64,000 nt of DNA from JACMMS01 sp043758775 (GTDB lineage: Bacteria; Pseudomonadota; Gammaproteobacteria; Burkholderiales; Methylophilaceae). Where the stretch lies: assembly GCA_043758775.1 (NCBI GenBank), contig JAYVMU010000009.1, positions 1-64,000 of the forward strand, read 5' to 3'. A program made the translations under genes and the position numbers. Below the pieces are notes generated by a model. That model was not told the origin of the DNA. It worked only from the letters and a program-made list of their open reading frames with translations, and searched no databases. This document shows positions 16,859-25,763 of the stretch, in pieces; positions within the stretch are counted from its first letter, which is position 1, and every line of letters starts with the position of its first letter.

Positions 16859-18151
16859 ATGGCAGTAAGGCATATATTAGTAGTTGATGATGAAATTGGC
16901 ATACGCGAGTTGCTGCGTGATATTTTGCTGGACGAAGGTTATCAAGTTAGTCTGGCTGAAAATGCATCGCAAGCACGCGAATTACGCCAGCAACAACGCC
17001 CAGATTTGGTGTTACTCGATATTTGGATGCCAGATTGCGATGGTATTAGCCTGCTTAAAGAGTGGAGCAATGCTGGCTTGCTTACCATGCCTGTCGTCAT
17101 GATGTCGGGTCATGGCACCATCGATACTGCGGTGGAAGCTACGCGAATTGGCGCGTTTGATTTTCTCGAGAAACCTATCGCTTTACAAAAACTATTAAGT
17201 ACCGTCAATGCAGCGTTAAAGTATGCCGAGAAGCTACCAAAATCTGATGTTAGTTTGGCAAGCTTAGGTACAAGTACAGTGATTGAAGAGCTAAAAAAAC
17301 GCTTAGAGCAAATAGCGCTTAGTAAAACGGCTCTATTGTTAATTGGAGCAAAAGGTGGTGGTGCAGAGTTGTGTGCACAGTTCCTGCGTGTCGCCGGTAC
17401 ACCGTGGCTTAAATTAAATGATCATGAAAAACTCGCTACAGCGCCCATGGATTTATTAGAACAAACTCGTGAAGGCGTTTTTTATGTGTCAGAGGTTGCT
17501 GATTTAAATAAAACGCAACAAAAAGGCTTGTTACTATTGATAGCTAAAGCCGAAAAGTATGATGTGCGTGTGGTCTGCGCTACATCGCGGGCATTACCCC
17601 AATTGGTTGAAAATGGTCAATTTGAGCATGTATTGCTACAAACCTTATCTAATACTTCGCTGCGTGTTCCTGCGTTACAGGATCACCGTGAAGATATTCC
17701 AGATTTGGCTAACGCCATGGCGACATTGCTGGCAGAAACTACTGATGCGCAATACAAAGCATTTGATGTTGCTGCATTAAATGGCTTAAGAAATGCCGAT
17801 TGGCTAGGCGATTTAGCACAATTAGAATCAGTAGTGCGTAATTTAATGCAAACTAGCTTAGGTGAAAAAATTACGCTAGATGACATTAATAGAGTCACCG
17901 AGCAGTTTGCTGATACATCTGCTGATAGCGGCTATAGCTCTAGTGAAGCTAATAATGGACCAGCGAAAAGTACAGGGCAGGTGCATTTAGACCAGCCATT
18001 GCGTGAAGCACGTGATGACTTTGAGCGCACTTACTTTAAGTACCACCTTGAAGTGGCAGGTAATAATATGAGTAAGTTAGCCGATTTATCAGGCTTAGAG
18101 CGTACGCATTTGTATCGAAAATTGAAGCAGTTGGGAATTAAAGTCAAATAG
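16859..18151 (+). CDS. ntrX: NtrX-like response regulator with degenerate sigma-54 ATPase domain
   Basis: The receiver domain is intact: Asp10/Asp11, phosphorylated Asp54, Ser83 and Lys105. The central region has the length of an AAA+ sigma-54 activator domain but lacks its key motifs. The Walker A site reads GAKGGGAELC with no GKT/S, no GAFTGA loop can be found, and Walker B is replaced by GVFYVSEVADL. Near the arginine-finger region only a remnant (LRVPALQDHREDIPDLA) is seen. A Fis-type helix-turn-helix ends the protein (about 400-430). It is probably a DNA-binding regulator that does not drive RNA polymerase-sigma-54. Confidence 0.9.
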   Translation: MAVRHILVVDDEIGIRELLRDILLDEGYQVSLAENASQARELRQQQRPDLVLLDIWMPDCDGISLLKEWSNAGLLTMPVVMMSGHGTIDTAVEATRIGAFDFLEKPIALQKLLSTVNAALKYAEKLPKSDVSLASLGTSTVIEELKKRLEQIALSKTALLLIGAKGGGAELCAQFLRVAGTPWLKLNDHEKLATAPMDLLEQTREGVFYVSEVADLNKTQQKGLLLLIAKAEKYDVRVVCATSRALPQLVENGQFEHVLLQTLSNTSLRVPALQDHREDIPDLANAMATLLAETTDAQYKAFDVAALNGLRNADWLGDLAQLESVVRNLMQTSLGEKITLDDINRVTEQFADTSADSGYSSSEANNGPAKSTGQVHLDQPLREARDDFERTYFKYHLEVAGNNMSKLADLSGLERTHLYRKLKQLGIKVK

Positions 18152-18202
18152 CGTTAAAGTTTAATTTGATGTGCCATTGATGGCGAGTCTTTAATTAAAT
18201 AT

Positions 18203-18604
18203 CTAGTTAATTGCACTGGATTCCATAAATATTACTTCCCAAATGTGACCGTCTAAATCTTCAAATCCGTGCCCATACATAAAGCCATGGTCTTGTGGTT
18301 CTTTGTAAATACTACCACCAGCTGCTATTGCCTTACTGACCATTTCATCTACCTTTGTCCTGCTTTCAGCAGATAGGCATACTAATACTTCAGTGCATTT
18401 TGTAGCATCTGCAATCGGTTTCTTGGTAAAGGTTTGAAAGAAAGGTTCAACTAACAGCATGACAAAACTGTCTTCGCCAATAACCATGCAACTGGCATTT
18501 TTATCAGTAAATTGTGGGTTAAATTTAAACCCAAGTTGGGTAAAAAATGCGATGGATTTATCAAGATTTTTTACAGGAAGATTAACGAAGATTTTAGTAT
18601 TCAT
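18203..18604 (-). CDS. VOC/glyoxalase family protein
   Basis: A 133-residue protein of the vicinal-oxygen-chelate fold, related to the PhnB/glyoxalase-like group (MNTKIFVNLPVKNLDKSIAF ... FMYGHGFEDLDGHIWEVIFM). The terminal DGHIWE carries the usual metal-ligand Glu. The substrate is unknown. The ATG at 18604 is chosen because AAAGGA lies just upstream; the frame extends six codons further. It converges on ntrX. Confidence 0.82.
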   Translation of the reverse strand: MNTKIFVNLPVKNLDKSIAFFTQLGFKFNPQFTDKNASCMVIGEDSFVMLLVEPFFQTFTKKPIADATKCTEVLVCLSAESRTKVDEMVSKAIAAGGSIYKEPQDHGFMYGHGFEDLDGHIWEVIFMESSAIN

Positions 18605-18708
18605 TACGAATCCTTTGAACAACTGATGCTACAAGAAATAGTAATAGATGCTTAATCATGCGTCAAGCCCTATAAAAATGGACTTATTAAAAGTTTGAGA
18701 CTGCTTAA

Positions 18709-19020
18709 TTAATCTTCGTAATCAATTTCATCATTATCTTCATCCATACCATCTTCCTTTTGTTCGATTAACGCTTGAACGTCATCTACTGTCATACCGC
18801 TGCCACCATTAAATTTCTCAATCGTGCTGGATGAGATAGCTAATACTTCTGTAGCTACATGCTCAGAAGATAATAAGTGCAGATAATTGGTGAGGTTTTC
18901 CATAAATTCAGCAAAAGTCGTGTCTTCGTCACTTTCACCAAAGGCAATATTCACTGCGCTTTGGGCAAGTTCGGCAAAATATTCGTTAATGGAATTGATG
19001 GATTTTTCGTTGAGTGACAT
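18709..19020 (-). CDS. Acidic hypothetical protein
   Basis: A 103-residue, strongly acidic protein that I do not recognise. The N-terminal two thirds are predicted helical, and the tail is a run of Glu/Asp (EQKEDGMDEDNDEIDYED). No signal peptide, membrane segment or cysteine is seen. The composition and codon use look coding, and the ATG is followed by a consistent frame with no competitor. It lies alone between the VOC gene and xthA. Confidence 0.65.
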   Translation of the reverse strand: MSLNEKSINSINEYFAELAQSAVNIAFGESDEDTTFAEFMENLTNYLHLLSSEHVATEVLAISSSTIEKFNGGSGMTVDDVQALIEQKEDGMDEDNDEIDYED

Positions 19021-19086
19021 GGTGATTTTTCTTTAATCCAGGTTTTTATTTGAGGCGATTCTATCACTGATATTACAGGTCAGATA

Positions 19087-19854
19087 TTACAAATTTAGTT
19101 CTAGTATTACAGGTGTATGGTCGCTAGGGCGTTCTAACTTACGTGGGCCTTTGTCTATCACGCAGCTTTTGCAGGCTGATTTTAATAGGTCGCTGACTAA
19201 AATATGGTCGATGCGCATACCAAAGCCACGTCTAAAACCCATCATGCGATAATCCCACCAGCTAAAGTGTCCTGTATCCGCTTCAAATAGTCTGAAGCTA
19301 TCATGTAAGCCAAGTTGAGTGAGTTTTTGGAAAGCCGTACGTTCTGGTTCAGATACTAGAATTTGCCCAATCCAAGCTGCAGGGTCGTGGCAATCACGGT
19401 CATCTGGCGCGATATTATAATCGCCAAGCAGCACAAGTTTAGGATAGCGTTTCAGTTCGCTTTCCAGCCATGCTGTAAGTGCTTGTAGCCAGCGTAACTT
19501 GTACTCATACTTCTCCGAATTCACTGCTTGCCCGTTAGGGATATACACGCATACAACCCTGATGCCGTTTACTGTTGCGCTGATTACACGTTTTTGCTCA
19601 TCGTCATAACCTGCAATATCGTGTTCAACATCGGTAATTTCATGCGGACTAATAATCGCTACGCCGTTATAGGTTTTTTGCCCCAAATGAATGGCGTTAT
19701 AGCCCGCGGCCTTTAAATCTGCATATGGGAATTTAATGTCTTCTTGTTTAGTTTCTTGTAAGCAGAGCACATCGGGTTGATTATCACGTAGCCAGTCAAG
19801 TACGTGTGGTAGACGCACATTAAGTGAGTTGACGTTCCAGGTGACGAGTTTCAT
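19087..19854 (-). CDS. xthA: Exodeoxyribonuclease III
   Basis: AP endonuclease and 3'-5' exonuclease of base-excision repair. At 255 residues it has the family motifs: WNVNSLNVRLP at the N-terminus, the metal ligand Glu34 in CLQETKQED, the GDYNIAP loop with catalytic Asp/Asn, and the C-terminal SDHTPVILEL with the general-base His. It starts eight bases after the oligopeptidase A stop. Confidence 0.94.
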   Translation of the reverse strand: MKLVTWNVNSLNVRLPHVLDWLRDNQPDVLCLQETKQEDIKFPYADLKAAGYNAIHLGQKTYNGVAIISPHEITDVEHDIAGYDDEQKRVISATVNGIRVVCVYIPNGQAVNSEKYEYKLRWLQALTAWLESELKRYPKLVLLGDYNIAPDDRDCHDPAAWIGQILVSEPERTAFQKLTQLGLHDSFRLFEADTGHFSWWDYRMMGFRRGFGMRIDHILVSDLLKSACKSCVIDKGPRKLERPSDHTPVILELNL

Positions 19855-19862
19855 GCTAGTGC

Positions 19863-21926
19863 TTAGTTTGTCATGCCATTATGACGGAGTAGCGCATCTA
19901 TACTAGGTGCGCGACCACGGAAGGCAATAAACGATTCCATTGCTGGTCGAGAACCGCCTTGCGCCAGAATTTCACGCCAGAATTTTTCACCAGTTTCTTT
20001 ACTCAGTACGCCATTTTCTTCAAATAAACTATAAGCATCGGCAGATAATACTTCTGCCCATTTATAGCTGTAATAGCCGGCCGCATAGCCGCCTGCAAAA
20101 ATATGTGAGAAATTATTAGGGAAGCGGTTCCATTTGGGTGGGCGCACTACAGCAACTTCATCCCGGATTTCCTCGATTAAATCCAGTGGGGTTTGTGTGC
20201 CATTTTTCTCGTAGTTAACGTCAAAATCGCCATGCAAGCGAATATCAAATAATGAGAATTCAATTTGACGCATGGTTTGCATGCCAGCCTGAAAGTTTTT
20301 CGCTGCGACCATTTTATCGAACAACTCACGTGGTAATTGTGCGCCAGTATCCACATGTTTGGTCATGTGACGCAACACATCCCATTCCCAGCAGAAGTTT
20401 TCCATAAACTGGCTAGGTAACTCAACGGCATCCCATTCCACGCCTTTAATGCCGGATACACCATAATCATTAATTTCTGTCAGCATGTGGTGCAAGCCGT
20501 GACCAAACTCGTGAAACATAGTTTGCACTTCATCATGAGTGAACAATGCAGGTTTGTCACCGACGGGTGCAGCGAAATTACAGGTTAGATAGGCAACGGG
20601 TGTTTCGATAGTTTCATTACCATGAGTATCACTAATTTTGCGTCGCGTAATCGCTTCATCCATCCATGCGCCGCCGCGTTTATAGTTGCGCGCGTATAAA
20701 TCGAGATAGAACTGGGCAATTAATTTGCCGCTATGATTGGTAATATCATAAAACTGGGCATCTGCATGCCACACTGGTGCACGGGATTTTTTTACATGCA
20801 CACCCAAGATGGTTTCTACTACTTTGAATAAACCCTTGAGCACCTGCTCTTCAGGAAAGTATTGCTTCACTTCTAGGTCAGAAAACGCGTACTTATCCTC
20901 GCGCAGTTTTTCAGACACATAACCTACATCCCACGCTTGCATGTCATCAATGCCAAGTTTTTTGGCGTAAGCCACCAGTTCTTGCATGTCTTTCTCGGCA
21001 TAAGGTTTGGCACGGTTGGCAAGAGTGGCTAAAAATTCAATGACTTGTTGTGGCGTATCGGCCATTTTGGCCACTAATGACATCTCTGCATAATTATTGA
21101 AACCTAGTAATTGTGCGGCTTCTCGCTTTAGTTTTAGTATCTGGCTAATGACGTCGGTGTTATCAAACTCTGGTTTGCCAAATTCTGAAGCTCGTGTCGC
21201 GTAAGCGCGATACAAGGTTTCGCGCAAGTTGCGGTTATCGCCATATTGCAGTACAGGTAAGTAGGACGGAAAATGTAAGGTAAATTTATAGCCCGCTTTT
21301 TCGTCTGCTTTTGCAGCTTCTGCTGCAACTTGCAAGACATCCTCGGGGATGCCCGACAACTCTGCAGTATCTTCCACAAATAGTGCATATTCATTAGTGG
21401 TATCGAGTACATTTTCCTCAAATTTGGCAGATAACTTAGATAGTTCTTCCTGAATTGCTTTGAACTTGGCTTTGTCATCAGCAGATAATTCTGCACCGCC
21501 TAACTTAAAATCACGCACTTCATTGGCCACAATTTTCCGTTGAGCACTATTCAAAGTGGCATATTCTTTACCATTCTGTAAAGCCTTGAATTTCTCATAA
21601 AGTCGTTCATCTTGCGATAAATCACTATAAAAATCGGTTAATTTCGCTAAATTTTCATTATAAGCCTCGCGTAGTTCTGGGCTGTTCACTACCGCATTCA
21701 TGTGTCCCACTTGCGACCAGCTACGTGAGATTTTTTCTTCTAAATCTTCTAGTGGGCGTGCAAAATTAGCCCATGTCGGTACTTCTGTTGTAGTGGCAAG
21801 TTGTTCTAAATTTTCTTTACTAGTACTCAATAGATAATCCAAAGCTGGGGTAACATGCTCAGCCTTAATCTCATTAAATTTGGGTAAACCTGTAAAAAAT
21901 AATAGCGGGTTATTTTGAGTATTCAC
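19863..21926 (-). CDS. prlC: Oligopeptidase A (M3 metallopeptidase)
   Basis: Cytoplasmic zinc peptidase degrading short peptides and cleaved signal peptides. At 687 residues it matches E. coli PrlC. The zinc motif HEFGH is at about residue 470 (QTMFHEFGHGLHHML), with the third ligand in WDAVELPSQFMENFCWE downstream. The start codon is GTG, with AGGAAA upstream. It is probably cotranscribed with xthA (eight-base gap) and with the DUF4870 gene upstream. Confidence 0.95.
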   Translation of the reverse strand: MNTQNNPLLFFTGLPKFNEIKAEHVTPALDYLLSTSKENLEQLATTTEVPTWANFARPLEDLEEKISRSWSQVGHMNAVVNSPELREAYNENLAKLTDFYSDLSQDERLYEKFKALQNGKEYATLNSAQRKIVANEVRDFKLGGAELSADDKAKFKAIQEELSKLSAKFEENVLDTTNEYALFVEDTAELSGIPEDVLQVAAEAAKADEKAGYKFTLHFPSYLPVLQYGDNRNLRETLYRAYATRASEFGKPEFDNTDVISQILKLKREAAQLLGFNNYAEMSLVAKMADTPQQVIEFLATLANRAKPYAEKDMQELVAYAKKLGIDDMQAWDVGYVSEKLREDKYAFSDLEVKQYFPEEQVLKGLFKVVETILGVHVKKSRAPVWHADAQFYDITNHSGKLIAQFYLDLYARNYKRGGAWMDEAITRRKISDTHGNETIETPVAYLTCNFAAPVGDKPALFTHDEVQTMFHEFGHGLHHMLTEINDYGVSGIKGVEWDAVELPSQFMENFCWEWDVLRHMTKHVDTGAQLPRELFDKMVAAKNFQAGMQTMRQIEFSLFDIRLHGDFDVNYEKNGTQTPLDLIEEIRDEVAVVRPPKWNRFPNNFSHIFAGGYAAGYYSYKWAEVLSADAYSLFEENGVLSKETGEKFWREILAQGGSRPAMESFIAFRGRAPSIDALLRHNGMTN

Positions 21927-21951
21927 AGCAGGTATTTCCTAATCAGTCATG

Positions 21952-22299
21952 TTAATTTATTAAACGTAAAGTGAACGGATAGCGATATTTTTCGCCCTTA
22001 CTAGTTGATATGGCGGCGATTATGCAAAGTACAACGTTGGCCAGCCAAATAATCCCTATGAAGACAAAGCCAATTAAAATAATCGCCAAGACACCTGCAA
22101 CAAATTGTGCCATGAGTATGGTAATTTGAAAATTTAGCGCTTCTTTTGCTTGATCGCTAATATAGGCGCTATCGTCTTTTTTCAGTACCCAAACAATCAG
22201 TGCGGGAATGAAAGAGAAGACGGTGCCACCCAAATGTGTGACGGTGGCGATATTTTTTTCGTCATTGCTCGGTGTAGTGGTGGTAGTCTCTCTAGACAT
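21952..22299 (-). CDS. DUF4870 membrane protein
   Basis: A 115-residue integral membrane protein with a polar, Thr-rich N-terminus and about three hydrophobic segments. It carries the DUF4870 (Tic20-like) signature DQAKEALNFQITI. The ATG at 22299 follows AGGAGT at good distance; a GTG two codons upstream is less likely. Function unknown. It starts 15 bases after the ptsI stop and may be read from the PTS operon. Confidence 0.85.
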   Translation of the reverse strand: MSRETTTTTPSNDEKNIATVTHLGGTVFSFIPALIVWVLKKDDSAYISDQAKEALNFQITILMAQFVAGVLAIILIGFVFIGIIWLANVVLCIIAAISTSKGEKYRYPFTLRLIN

Positions 22300-22314
22300 G
22301 AGCACTCCTGAAAA

Positions 22315-24072
22315 TTAGTGGTTGATTTTATTGACCAGTAGCTCAATTTTTTCACTTTCGTCGTTATTGAGTACTTTGCGTACTGCAGTATTAAGTTTAC
22401 TGGAATGACTTTGCAATACCTGTTGTTTGACACTTAAGATATTGCTAGGATGCATAGAAAACTGGCGTAAGCCCATCCCTAATAACAGTTTAGTGAGTTT
22501 GGTATCACCGGCCATTTCTCCGCAGACAGATACCGTTTTACCTAACTTTGCACCAGCTTGCAGTGTCATAGCAATTAAACGTAGAACGGATGGGTGCAAT
22601 GGGTTGTAAAGATGTGATACTGCATCATCAGTACGATCTATAGCTAAGGTATATTGAATCAGGTCGTTAGTACCTATAGAAAGAAAATCTAACTCACGCG
22701 CAAAGGCACTGGCATTAATGGCAGCTGCGGGTATTTCTATCATGCCACCTAACTTGATGTTTTCATCAAAAGGTATGTTTTCTTTACGTAGGCTAAGTTT
22801 GGCGCGTTCCAACAATAATTTAGTTTGGCGTAACTCAGCTAATGTACACAGCATAGGCACGAGTATTTTTATGTTGCCATAGTGTGATGCACGTAACAGT
22901 GCACGAAATTGTGTATGAAAAATATGTGGTTCACTCAAGCAATAACGCACCGCACGTAAACCCAGTGCTGGATTGGCGCATTCTGCAACGGTGTCTGGAT
23001 TCATTTGTTTATCGGCACCCAAGTCTAGTGTACGTATAGTCACTTCTTGTCCGTTCATCGCCTCAGCAACGGTTTTATAGGCAATAAACTGCTCTTCTTC
23101 CTCGGGCATTTCACGCCGATTCATAAATAAAAACTCACTACGATACAGGCCAATACCTGTAGCGCCTGCAGCCTTAACCGCTGTAACATCTTCTGGTACT
23201 TCAATATTGGCATAAAGGTCTATCACCGTGCCGTCTATCGTGATGGCTTTGGTGGATTTAATACGTTTGAGTTTTTGTTGCTCTAACTCCCACTCATCTT
23301 GACGTAGTTTGTATTCTGCCAGAATTTCTTTACTTGGGCTGACAATGACAATGCCTATTCCACCATCAACAATAATAAGTTCACCATCACGAATCAGGTC
23401 TCGCGCGCGTTGCAGTGCCACAATCGATGGAATGTTCATGCTACGCGCTAGAATTGCCGTGTGTGAAGTCACGCCACCGACATCGGTAATAAACGCTGCA
23501 AACTGGTGTTGCTTGAATTGAATAGCATCCGCTGGTGAAATATCATGTGCCACTAAAATAGTGGCGCTTTCTTGTCGTTTGCTAGTGGCTTTACTGGGCG
23601 CTTGGTTGGGGTGGCCGAGTAATACTTTAATTACGCGCTCTACGACTTGTATGACATCTTGCTTACGTTCGCGCAGATACTCGTCTTCAATTTGTTCAAA
23701 TTGACCGACAATATCATCCATTTGCAGTTTAATTGCCCATTCGGCATTGCATTGCTCTTTAAGGATAATATTCTTCGGTACTTCAGACAGCGATTTATCT
23801 GCCAGCATCATTAAATGCGTGCTGATAAAGGCGCCCAGTTCGGCTGGTGCGCCTTTGGGCAATTGCTGACGTATCGCTTCCAAATCCGTTTTGACGGTTA
23901 ATACCGCTTGCTCAAAGCGAGTGATCTCTTCCGCAATGACGTGCTTGGGTAATTGATAATGCACGACCTCAAGTAAAGCATTGGATACCAAATGTGCGCG
24001 TCCAATCGCGATGCCGCTAGAAACACCAACACCATGGATGCTAAAGCTAGAGTTGCTTAAGCTGCTGTTCAT
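22315..24072 (-). CDS. ptsI: PTS enzyme I (phosphoenolpyruvate-protein phosphotransferase)
   Basis: First phosphocarrier of the PTS; it moves phosphate from PEP to HPr. It is 585 residues, with phosphorylated His204 in GGVTSHTAILARS and the PEP-binding barrel ending in SVCGEMAGD. There is no N-terminal GAF domain, so it is ptsI-like rather than the nitrogen-PTS ptsP. It follows ptsH by 18 bases. With no EIIB/C in the window the chain looks regulatory. Confidence 0.94.
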   Translation of the reverse strand: MNSSLSNSSFSIHGVGVSSGIAIGRAHLVSNALLEVVHYQLPKHVIAEEITRFEQAVLTVKTDLEAIRQQLPKGAPAELGAFISTHLMMLADKSLSEVPKNIILKEQCNAEWAIKLQMDDIVGQFEQIEDEYLRERKQDVIQVVERVIKVLLGHPNQAPSKATSKRQESATILVAHDISPADAIQFKQHQFAAFITDVGGVTSHTAILARSMNIPSIVALQRARDLIRDGELIIVDGGIGIVIVSPSKEILAEYKLRQDEWELEQQKLKRIKSTKAITIDGTVIDLYANIEVPEDVTAVKAAGATGIGLYRSEFLFMNRREMPEEEEQFIAYKTVAEAMNGQEVTIRTLDLGADKQMNPDTVAECANPALGLRAVRYCLSEPHIFHTQFRALLRASHYGNIKILVPMLCTLAELRQTKLLLERAKLSLRKENIPFDENIKLGGMIEIPAAAINASAFARELDFLSIGTNDLIQYTLAIDRTDDAVSHLYNPLHPSVLRLIAMTLQAGAKLGKTVSVCGEMAGDTKLTKLLLGMGLRQFSMHPSNILSVKQQVLQSHSSKLNTAVRKVLNNDESEKIELLVNKINH

Positions 24073-24090
24073 AAACTTGTTCTTATCATG

Positions 24091-24360
24091 TTACCCGCCT
24101 TCGCCAAAGTAATTATTGATGAGTGCTAATAGTGATTCTATTGCGGCAGTTTCATCTTCACCAGTGGCTTCCAGTGTGATGGATGAGCCTTTGGCGGCAG
24201 CTAACATCATGACACCCATAATACTTTTAGCGTTTACCCGGCGACCATTGCGTTCTATCCAAATATCGCTGGAAAATTGGCTAGCGCTTTGTGTCAGCTT
24301 TGTTGATGCACGTGCATGTAGACCTAGTTTATTGATGATTTCAACTTCAGTTTTAATCAT
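24091..24360 (-). CDS. ptsH: HPr phosphocarrier protein
   Basis: An 89-residue HPr with both regulatory residues: His15 (KLGLHARAS), phosphorylated by enzyme I, and Ser46 (AKSIMGVMML), the target of HPr kinase. The presence of Ser46 together with hprK about 1.4 kb upstream supports a working Ser-P switch. Its ATG overlaps the stop of the EIIA gene (ATGA), suggesting translational coupling. Confidence 0.95.
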   Translation of the reverse strand: MIKTEVEIINKLGLHARASTKLTQSASQFSSDIWIERNGRRVNAKSIMGVMMLAAAKGSSITLEATGEDETAAIESLLALINNYFGEGG

Positions 24361-24827
24361 CGAGTTTTACTTTCCCTATGATCTGACTCTAATTTGTTTT
24401 GGCCAGTAGTTGGCTGAGCATCTTCTTGCCAATCACAACCTTGGTCGGTGAAATGTACGACGCCTTCGCGTCCACCGCTAAGGGCTTTTTCTACCAGAGT
24501 TTTAAGTGACACATCACGATAAGTGAGTGTTCGCACCAGCATGGGTAGATTCACGCCAGCAACGCCCTCCACAACATTGGGTTGAATCAGCTTGGTCACC
24601 ACATTACATGGTGTCGCACCGTACATATCGGATAGGACTAGCACGCCATCGCCGTCGTTAAGCTCAGCAATAATCTGACGTGCTTTTGCAATTAACAGGA
24701 CGGGGTCATCTTGTTTATCTACCACGAGATGGTTTAAGAGAGGCGGCTTTTTGCCTAAGACATGACTTGCGCAATCAATTAGGCTGTCACCAAGTTTGCC
24801 ATGCGCAATAATTAAAATACCAATCAT
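24357..24827 (-). CDS. PTS mannose-family EIIA component
   Basis: A protein of about 156 residues with the EIIA-Man fold: MIGILIIAHGKLGDSL with phosphorylatable His10, and the LSDMYGATPCN motif. It is a lone EIIA domain without EIIB/IIC/IID partners, as is common in proteobacteria with incomplete PTS chains. The start is set by AGGA before the ATG at 24827; an upstream in-frame start is poorer. The C-terminal 20 residues are polar and variable. It probably works as a phosphorylation-state sensor or regulator. Confidence 0.9.
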   Translation of the reverse strand: MIGILIIAHGKLGDSLIDCASHVLGKKPPLLNHLVVDKQDDPVLLIAKARQIIAELNDGDGVLVLSDMYGATPCNVVTKLIQPNVVEGVAGVNLPMLVRTLTYRDVSLKTLVEKALSGGREGVVHFTDQGCDWQEDAQPTTGQNKLESDHRESKTR

Positions 24828-24875
24828 TAATGTTCCTAAACACACTAAATAAAATTGAATGATGCCACTAATTTG

Positions 24876-25763
24876 CTAACTATTTAATTCTCTATGTCTA
24901 ACCAACACTCTATGTTCTTGTGCTTTTAGATGCTGCCTAAAATAGGCGGCGAGTTCTTCAACAAAATACACCGATCGATGTTGTCCGCCAGTACAGCCAA
25001 TCGCAATAGTGAGATAACTGCGATTATCTTGGTCAAAACAAGGTAGCCAGTTTTCAATAAAACTTCGTATGTCTATCAGCATTTTAAGTACATTAGGCGC
25101 TGTACTTAAAAACTGCTTAATTTCAATATCTTGCCCAGTAAGTGGTCTTAATATGGGGTCGTAATGCGGGTTTGGCAAGCAACGCACATCAAATACAAAG
25201 TCAGCATCTAATGGAATACCATGCTTGAAACCAAACGAAGTAAATAGCAAAACCAAGCCATTATTTCGCTGATTACCTTTGGTCGTATCATGAGCGCTAT
25301 TTTTTTGTGTAATAAATTCTTTAATAAAGTTGCGCAGGGCATTTGCACTTAAACTGCTAGTATCAATATGATGGCCTAATTCAGCTAAATCGGTCAGTAA
25401 ATCACGTTCATGGGCGATACTTTCGGCCAACGTGATGGTGCCATCGCTTAATGGGTGCTTGCGTCTGGTTTCACTAAAACGCTTAACTAAGGTTTCGATA
25501 TTGGACTCTAAAAATAGCACCTCAACCTTAATACCACTGGCCTCTAGCTCGCTAATGGCATGTGGCAGCGCATTCAAAGCCGAGCTGCGACTATCAATAC
25601 TAATCGCGACGCGTTGCTGGGTATGGCCATCTAAATGTTGCGAAATTTGAGGTAATAGAGTTGCCGGTAAGTTATCAATACAATAAAAGCCGTAGTCTTC
25701 TAAGGCGCGCAGCACAATGCTTTTGCCGGAGCCTGATAAGCCTGTCACAATGATTAGCTGCAT
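24876..25763 (-). CDS. rapZ: RNase adapter protein RapZ
   Basis: P-loop protein; in E. coli it guides RNase E to the GlmZ small RNA and so controls glucosamine-6-phosphate synthesis. At 295 residues it has Walker A GLSGSGKS at 8-15 and the family C-terminal block with IAIGCTGGQHRSVYFVEELA. Its ATG overlaps the hprK stop by one base. Whether it has the same RNA role in Betaproteobacteria is not established from sequence. The link with HprK and HPr is conserved widely. Confidence 0.94.
   Translation of the reverse strand: MQLIIVTGLSGSGKSIVLRALEDYGFYCIDNLPATLLPQISQHLDGHTQQRVAISIDSRSSALNALPHAISELEASGIKVEVLFLESNIETLVKRFSETRRKHPLSDGTITLAESIAHERDLLTDLAELGHHIDTSSLSANALRNFIKEFITQKNSAHDTTKGNQRNNGLVLLFTSFGFKHGIPLDADFVFDVRCLPNPHYDPILRPLTGQDIEIKQFLSTAPNVLKMLIDIRSFIENWLPCFDQDNRSYLTIAIGCTGGQHRSVYFVEELAAYFRQHLKAQEHRVLVRHRELNS

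Noticed and set aside
22315..24072. Enzyme I as the nitrogen-PTS version (ptsP)
   Set aside because: There is no GAF domain at the N-terminus; length and order fit ptsI.
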